DNA from: Arthrinium phaeospermum
Lineage: Eukaryota; Ascomycota; Sordariomycetes; Amphisphaeriales; Apiosporaceae
Direction of reading: 5' to 3'
NCBI GenBank assembly: GCA_006503535.1
Contig: QYRS01000011.1
Location: 682,001-746,000, forward strand
DNA length: 64,000 bases
Shown: positions 60,482 to 64,000 of the stretch, piece after piece
How the letters are laid out: each line of letters begins with the position of its first letter
How positions within the stretch are numbered: position 1 is the stretch's first letter
The notes under the pieces: model-generated
The model's database searches: none
Told to the model about the DNA's origin: nothing
The model's input: the letters and a program-made list of their open reading frames with translations, nothing else
Made by a program: the position numbers and the translations under genes

Positions 60482-61047
60482 TCGGGCAGAGACCGGGGAG
60501 TAATGATAACATCGACAGTACACCAAGCCAGTTAATTTGCCATACTAGGTGCAAATGCGCCCATGAGTCCACTGACTTCACCATTTGGCCATTAGGAACG
60601 TAAGACGCAGCACTCGTATGGTATTGCTTATTGTTATGTCATTTCCGGTCAGCGTGCACCGGCCAAGGCTTGGGTACCTACAAGTAGGGCTTCACTGGTC
60701 GTCTCTAGCATTGTCATCTGTCTCGTCTATCTGCGGCCAACCCCGATGCTTTTTGCTCTGTGCTTTTTTTCTTCTTTGCCAAGTTGTTATTGCGGTTTAC
60801 GGCGGGTCGCATGGTGCTTGGTTCCTCCAAGACTGACGCGTTGGCCCGGGCCAATTACATCACCAGGCGAGACTTGGGATACAGCTGAGCAAGAAATACT
60901 GGAATCCTTCAGTACCATTGCTCCTCTAACACTATTCATTACCTTTTATGCACGTTACCGAGAGGCAACGCGTGAAGCCATCTGAAGGAGGCAGGAACAG
61001 ACAGCCAGGGGTTCACTCCTACGCGGCAGCGCAAAGCAGCATTCAAT
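60482..61047. other. Intergenic region
   Basis: This is 566 bp with T-rich runs at 60740-60790, and no supported gene. Confidence 0.6.
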
Positions 61048-61914
61048 ATGGAATCGAAGAAGCCAGACATCTTCCCCATTCTTCAAGTGCCAGCTGAGAT
61101 ACGCCTTCAGATATACAAGTGGGTGCACCTGCAACATCCCATAAGAAACGACCGACTGTGGACGCATGTCTCCTACACCTGCGTCTGTAAACGGGTCGTC
61201 GCCGCCGGCGGCGGAATGACCTCGGAGGAGCTGCGATTCTCGATTTCCAGAGCAGGCAGCCTAGCGGACGATGAGACGCCGCTGCTGTCCCCGCACCGCC
61301 CCTGGGCCGCCATCCCTACGGCATTGCTCCAGGCGAGCCGGCAGGTCTACGCCGAGGCGCGCGCCCTGGCGCTCGAGGAGAACGAGTTCGACTTCGCTCG
61401 TCTGAGCCGGACGATGATGGCCTGCACGGGACCGGGCCTCTGGGCCGCGCGTGATTATACGCAGCGTCTGCTGCCACAGCCGTGGCAGCGCGAGGCGCTA
61501 CGCTACGCGCGTCTCGAGGTCTCGGCGTGGGACCTCGTCCTCCCCGCCGCGTGGATCGGGCTTTGTCGGCTCTGGGCTAAGGGGCTACGGGGGCTGCGGC
61601 TCAGGATCCGAGGCGGTGGCGGTGGACTTTTCGGGAAGGACTGGGCGGCGGCCCGGCAAGAAGGGGGAGGCGGAGGCGGGGGCGGTGATGGCGGAAAACT
61701 TTGCGAAGGGATGGAGGAGAAGGTCCCGTTGCATGTCGTGCTGGCCGGGCTGCGGCTGCTTGGGGCTCTGCGGCAGTTGGAGGTCGAGCTGGCGTTGCCA
61801 TCGTGGGATGCGGAGAGGAAGCTCTCATGGTGCAAGATGATGGGGGATGCACTGAACGAGGGCAAGGGGGGAGACTCGAGACCGGTGGAAGTAATTTGCG
61901 TCGAGGCGTTGTAG
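61048..61914 (+). CDS. Hypothetical protein with a DUF7730-like/F-box-like N-terminus
   Basis: Single exon, 288 residues. The N-terminus FPILQVPAEIRLQIYKWVHLQ is the P-x-E-I-R-x-x-I-Y motif of the many fungal proteins resembling an F-box (DUF7730-type). ALLQASRQVYAEARALALEENEFDF is the usual second block (LLxVCRQVYxEA..L.. N.F.F). A G-rich stretch at about 190-220 interrupts the second half. No complete F-box fold, catalytic site or signal peptide is visible, and the role is unknown. Codon use is GC-rich. The tail (after about 240) is poorly conserved. Confidence 0.75.
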   Translation: MESKKPDIFPILQVPAEIRLQIYKWVHLQHPIRNDRLWTHVSYTCVCKRVVAAGGGMTSEELRFSISRAGSLADDETPLLSPHRPWAAIPTALLQASRQVYAEARALALEENEFDFARLSRTMMACTGPGLWAARDYTQRLLPQPWQREALRYARLEVSAWDLVLPAAWIGLCRLWAKGLRGLRLRIRGGGGGLFGKDWAAARQEGGGGGGGGDGGKLCEGMEEKVPLHVVLAGLRLLGALRQLEVELALPSWDAERKLSWCKMMGDALNEGKGGDSRPVEVICVEAL

Positions 61915-62796
61915 GGGATCGCGGAGCGTGGTTGGAGGAGCCACCTTCGTACATACGTGGGAATAAAGGGGGGTCTTGTAATTAGTTAGGCCTTGGCACG
62001 AAAAGGGTCAACGGCATAGCATAGTTGAAAAAGCTGCATAAAATGTGCACAAGACCTGCTCATGATGACTGATATAAAATCCACTTGCCTCGTCAACCTA
62101 CTCGGCATCGTGAGTTTGATAATGGCGTTTTCCCACGGCCGTTGTGTACCGCCAGAAGTTTGTTCCGATGTCGTCTGTTCTTTCCGGCCTGTGGCTTCAC
62201 CATAACGGGGTCCAATGACCCGCTTGTCATGTGGCCGTTCGTTCTCCTGCCACGTAAACATCGTCACTTTGTGCAAATGGGAGGCTGAACGAATGATATA
62301 CACTCTGCCCCTGAGCAGTGCACCATGCAGGCCTTGTTGGGACTTTTGGGGGAAAGGTCCCTTCCTCTTGCCCATCGAATCCCGTAAATAACATTCTTCT
62401 TTCCCGGTTGACGTGCGTATAGGACAGACACTCTTGCGTTCCACGTATCGAATTAGTTTTCTTTGTTTATCACCTTGACGATCCGTCCAGTCATATCAAT
62501 ACGCATACCCATACCGTCAATTCGTTCCGGAGGCGAACGACCCGGCTTCCGCGCCCCCCAAAAAACCCATATATGAGCGACCCGGGCCGTGGTGGGTAAT
62601 TCTAATTATCTGGGGATGTGGCCATGGTAAAGAACGCCAACCAACAATCGAAAAGATAAGGCTACCACAGCCCGCACGACGATCATCCCAGAATCAAATC
62701 ATTGTTACTATATATACCCGGCCCCGGTTTTATTTTCGCTTTTATATCTTTCTATACCTATCTATATACGTATATATAAAAGCGCAAGAAGCAACA
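61915..62796. other. Intergenic region
   Basis: This is 880 bp with no gene. It holds TATA-rich stretches (62708-62720 and 62758-62780) directly before the next start codon. Confidence 0.6.
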
Positions 62797-63477
62797 ATGG
62801 CACTCGACCAACCAGGACTCGCCCCCCCTGAAACGGAACCCCCCATGACCATAGCGGGCTGCAACACCGTCCTGCTGTCCGTCGCCGCCACCCTCTGCGG
62901 CCTCTTCACGGTGCTCGCCCTGTCCGTCCGGCAGATCCGCAACGAGGCGCGCCAGACGCTCCTGCAGGCGCTGCGGCTCGTCGGGTTCAGCTTCGGATAC
63001 CTGGTCATCGGCCTGGTCTACGTGCCCATCCGGGTCCTCGACTGCGCGTCGCGGGCATGGCCTTCTTCGTCTTCTGACTCTGACTGCGACTGCGACTTCG
63101 ACGACTACTACTGCTACTACAGCGACGGCGACGGCGATGGCGGCGAAGAAGAAGGAGAAGGAGACGAAGACGGCGGCTGCGCAAGCATCCGCAGCGGCAG
63201 GAGGAAAGTCTGGCTCGTTGATAAGAAGGGCGGCGACGACGCAGCGAGGTACAGCTACTATGAGAATGAGCCTTGCAGCACACCGCGTCGGGACTTGCTA
63301 TTGGCCGGAGGAGGAGGTGAAGGAGGAGGAGGAGCGGGTAGGCACTACACGGCGGCCGCCAGCAGCAGCCACTATACGCGGTGCAACAGCGATATAAGCG
63401 AGCTCGACTTGAACGAAGCGAGCGATCTCGAGAAGGGCGTCTTGTCGGCTTGGCGAAACAAGACGAAGCCATGCTAG
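62797..63477 (+). CDS. Hypothetical small protein with two N-terminal membrane helices
   Basis: Single exon, 226 residues. The ATG at 62797 begins MALDQPG. Residues about 19-45 and 62-82 are hydrophobic and probably span the membrane. From about 90 to 130 the protein is extremely acidic (D/S/C/Y/E/G-rich, with DSDCDCDFDDYYCYY and DGDGDGGEEEGEGDED), followed by a basic segment (RSGRRKVWLVDKK) and a G/E-rich stretch near 165-175. No known domain. A TATA-rich promoter and codon-third-position GC support a real gene, but low-complexity sequence means an ORF by chance cannot be ruled out fully. Confidence 0.65.
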   Translation: MALDQPGLAPPETEPPMTIAGCNTVLLSVAATLCGLFTVLALSVRQIRNEARQTLLQALRLVGFSFGYLVIGLVYVPIRVLDCASRAWPSSSSDSDCDCDFDDYYCYYSDGDGDGGEEEGEGDEDGGCASIRSGRRKVWLVDKKGGDDAARYSYYENEPCSTPRRDLLLAGGGGEGGGGAGRHYTAAASSSHYTRCNSDISELDLNEASDLEKGVLSAWRNKTKPC

Positions 63478-64000
63478 CCGAACATCGGTTCTTTGGACGG
63501 ACACGCACATCGAAACTCACCCACCCTTTCCAACATCGGATTTGTCGGGGATTATTGGCTTGGAATTATACGTTCCAATCGCAATGCGCCACTGAGCGAG
63601 CCATGGCTCCGAGATTTTGCAGTTGAGCCTCCCCTTGTTGTTGTTGCCTTGCCAACACTCGAGTCAGAGGCACGCACATATGTAACACGGCGATAATAAT
63701 ACCAAGAGAGCAGAAGCACGAGGGTTGAGTATACCAAGACCCTTCTGAAGAGAGTACCAAGTGACTATAGCCTTTCGTGACTCGCGGGGTGGGTTATGGT
63801 CTGTCTTACTACATGCCCGGCAAGTACCTAGGTAACGAACGTGACGTAAAATGCAGGTACCAGGGCGGCGTCCACTTGGGAGATTATTTTGTGTGCACCC
63901 GAGAAGCCCCAAATGCAGCGTGCATGTTCTCCGTGATTGAACCCAATCCTGCATCTGATCGAGTTCGCGTTCCAAACGCCGAACGGGCCCTCGCAAGGCC
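63478..64000. other. Right-edge intergenic region
   Basis: This is 520 bp to the window edge, with no supported gene. Confidence 0.5.

Overview
The window is nuclear DNA from a filamentous ascomycete, most likely a Sordariomycete. Genes are spaced at roughly one per 3 kb. Introns are short (about 50-110 nt) with GTAAGT/GTATGT-type donors. Typical fungal families are present: CYP61/ERG5, Zn2Cys6 regulators, GH76, DUF1996, SprT-like proteases, choline sulfatase and a chromodomain protein. No viral, plasmid, CRISPR or bacterial-operon features were seen. Most genes needed splicing to reconstruct, so exon coordinates are given in each entry.

Layout. 0-3.4 kb: a ubiquitin-conjugating enzyme of the UBE2C/Ubc11 type (minus strand, cut by the window edge), divergent from a CHK1 checkpoint kinase, with a cluster of CGCG (MBF-like) motifs just upstream of CHK1. 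4-8.4 kb: a CYP61/ERG5-type C-22 sterol desaturase paralog divergent from an intact Zn2Cys6 regulator. 8.4-10.8 kb: non-coding, with a 28-nt G tract. 10.8-14.7 kb: a GH76 endo-mannanase, a stretch with two tRNA-like Pol III promoter remnants and a hairpin, then a SprT-like metalloprotease. 15.9-16.9 kb: a decayed Zn2Cys6 regulator. 18.8-23.1 kb: a secreted LVIVD/choice-of-anchor-B protein and an F-box protein. These two carry three single-base deletions in C/G runs, so as sequenced neither encodes its full product. 25.7-26.9 kb: a second SprT-like protease. 29.3-32.4 kb: a large disordered protein with a C-terminal pair of membrane helices. 34.1-36.4 kb: the WD40 subunit (p60/Cac2) of CAF-1. 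36.4-41 kb: a gene-poor gap. 41-45.8 kb: a full ABCC transporter of the YBT1/bile-acid type. 46.3-47.5 kb: a secreted DUF1996 protein. 49.6-50.8 kb: a DUF1295 membrane reductase-like protein. 51.4-52.3 kb: a chromodomain protein with AT-hook-like segments. 53.2-54.3 kb: an MPDU1-type PQ-loop protein. 56.9-58.8 kb: choline sulfatase. 59.6-60.5 kb: Mediator subunit 8. 61-63.5 kb: two poorly known proteins.

How genes may work together. Most are ordinary housekeeping genes sitting side by side. Two head-to-head pairs look meaningful: E2C with CHK1 (cell cycle and checkpoint, possible shared G1/S control), and the ERG5 paralog with its own Zn2Cys6 regulator (a candidate local sterol-modification module). 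The chromatin genes (CAF-1 p60, chromodomain protein) are far apart and not an evident cluster. I found no convincing new multi-gene system. The ERG5-paralog/regulator pair and the group of identical-type frameshifts deserve the most follow-up.
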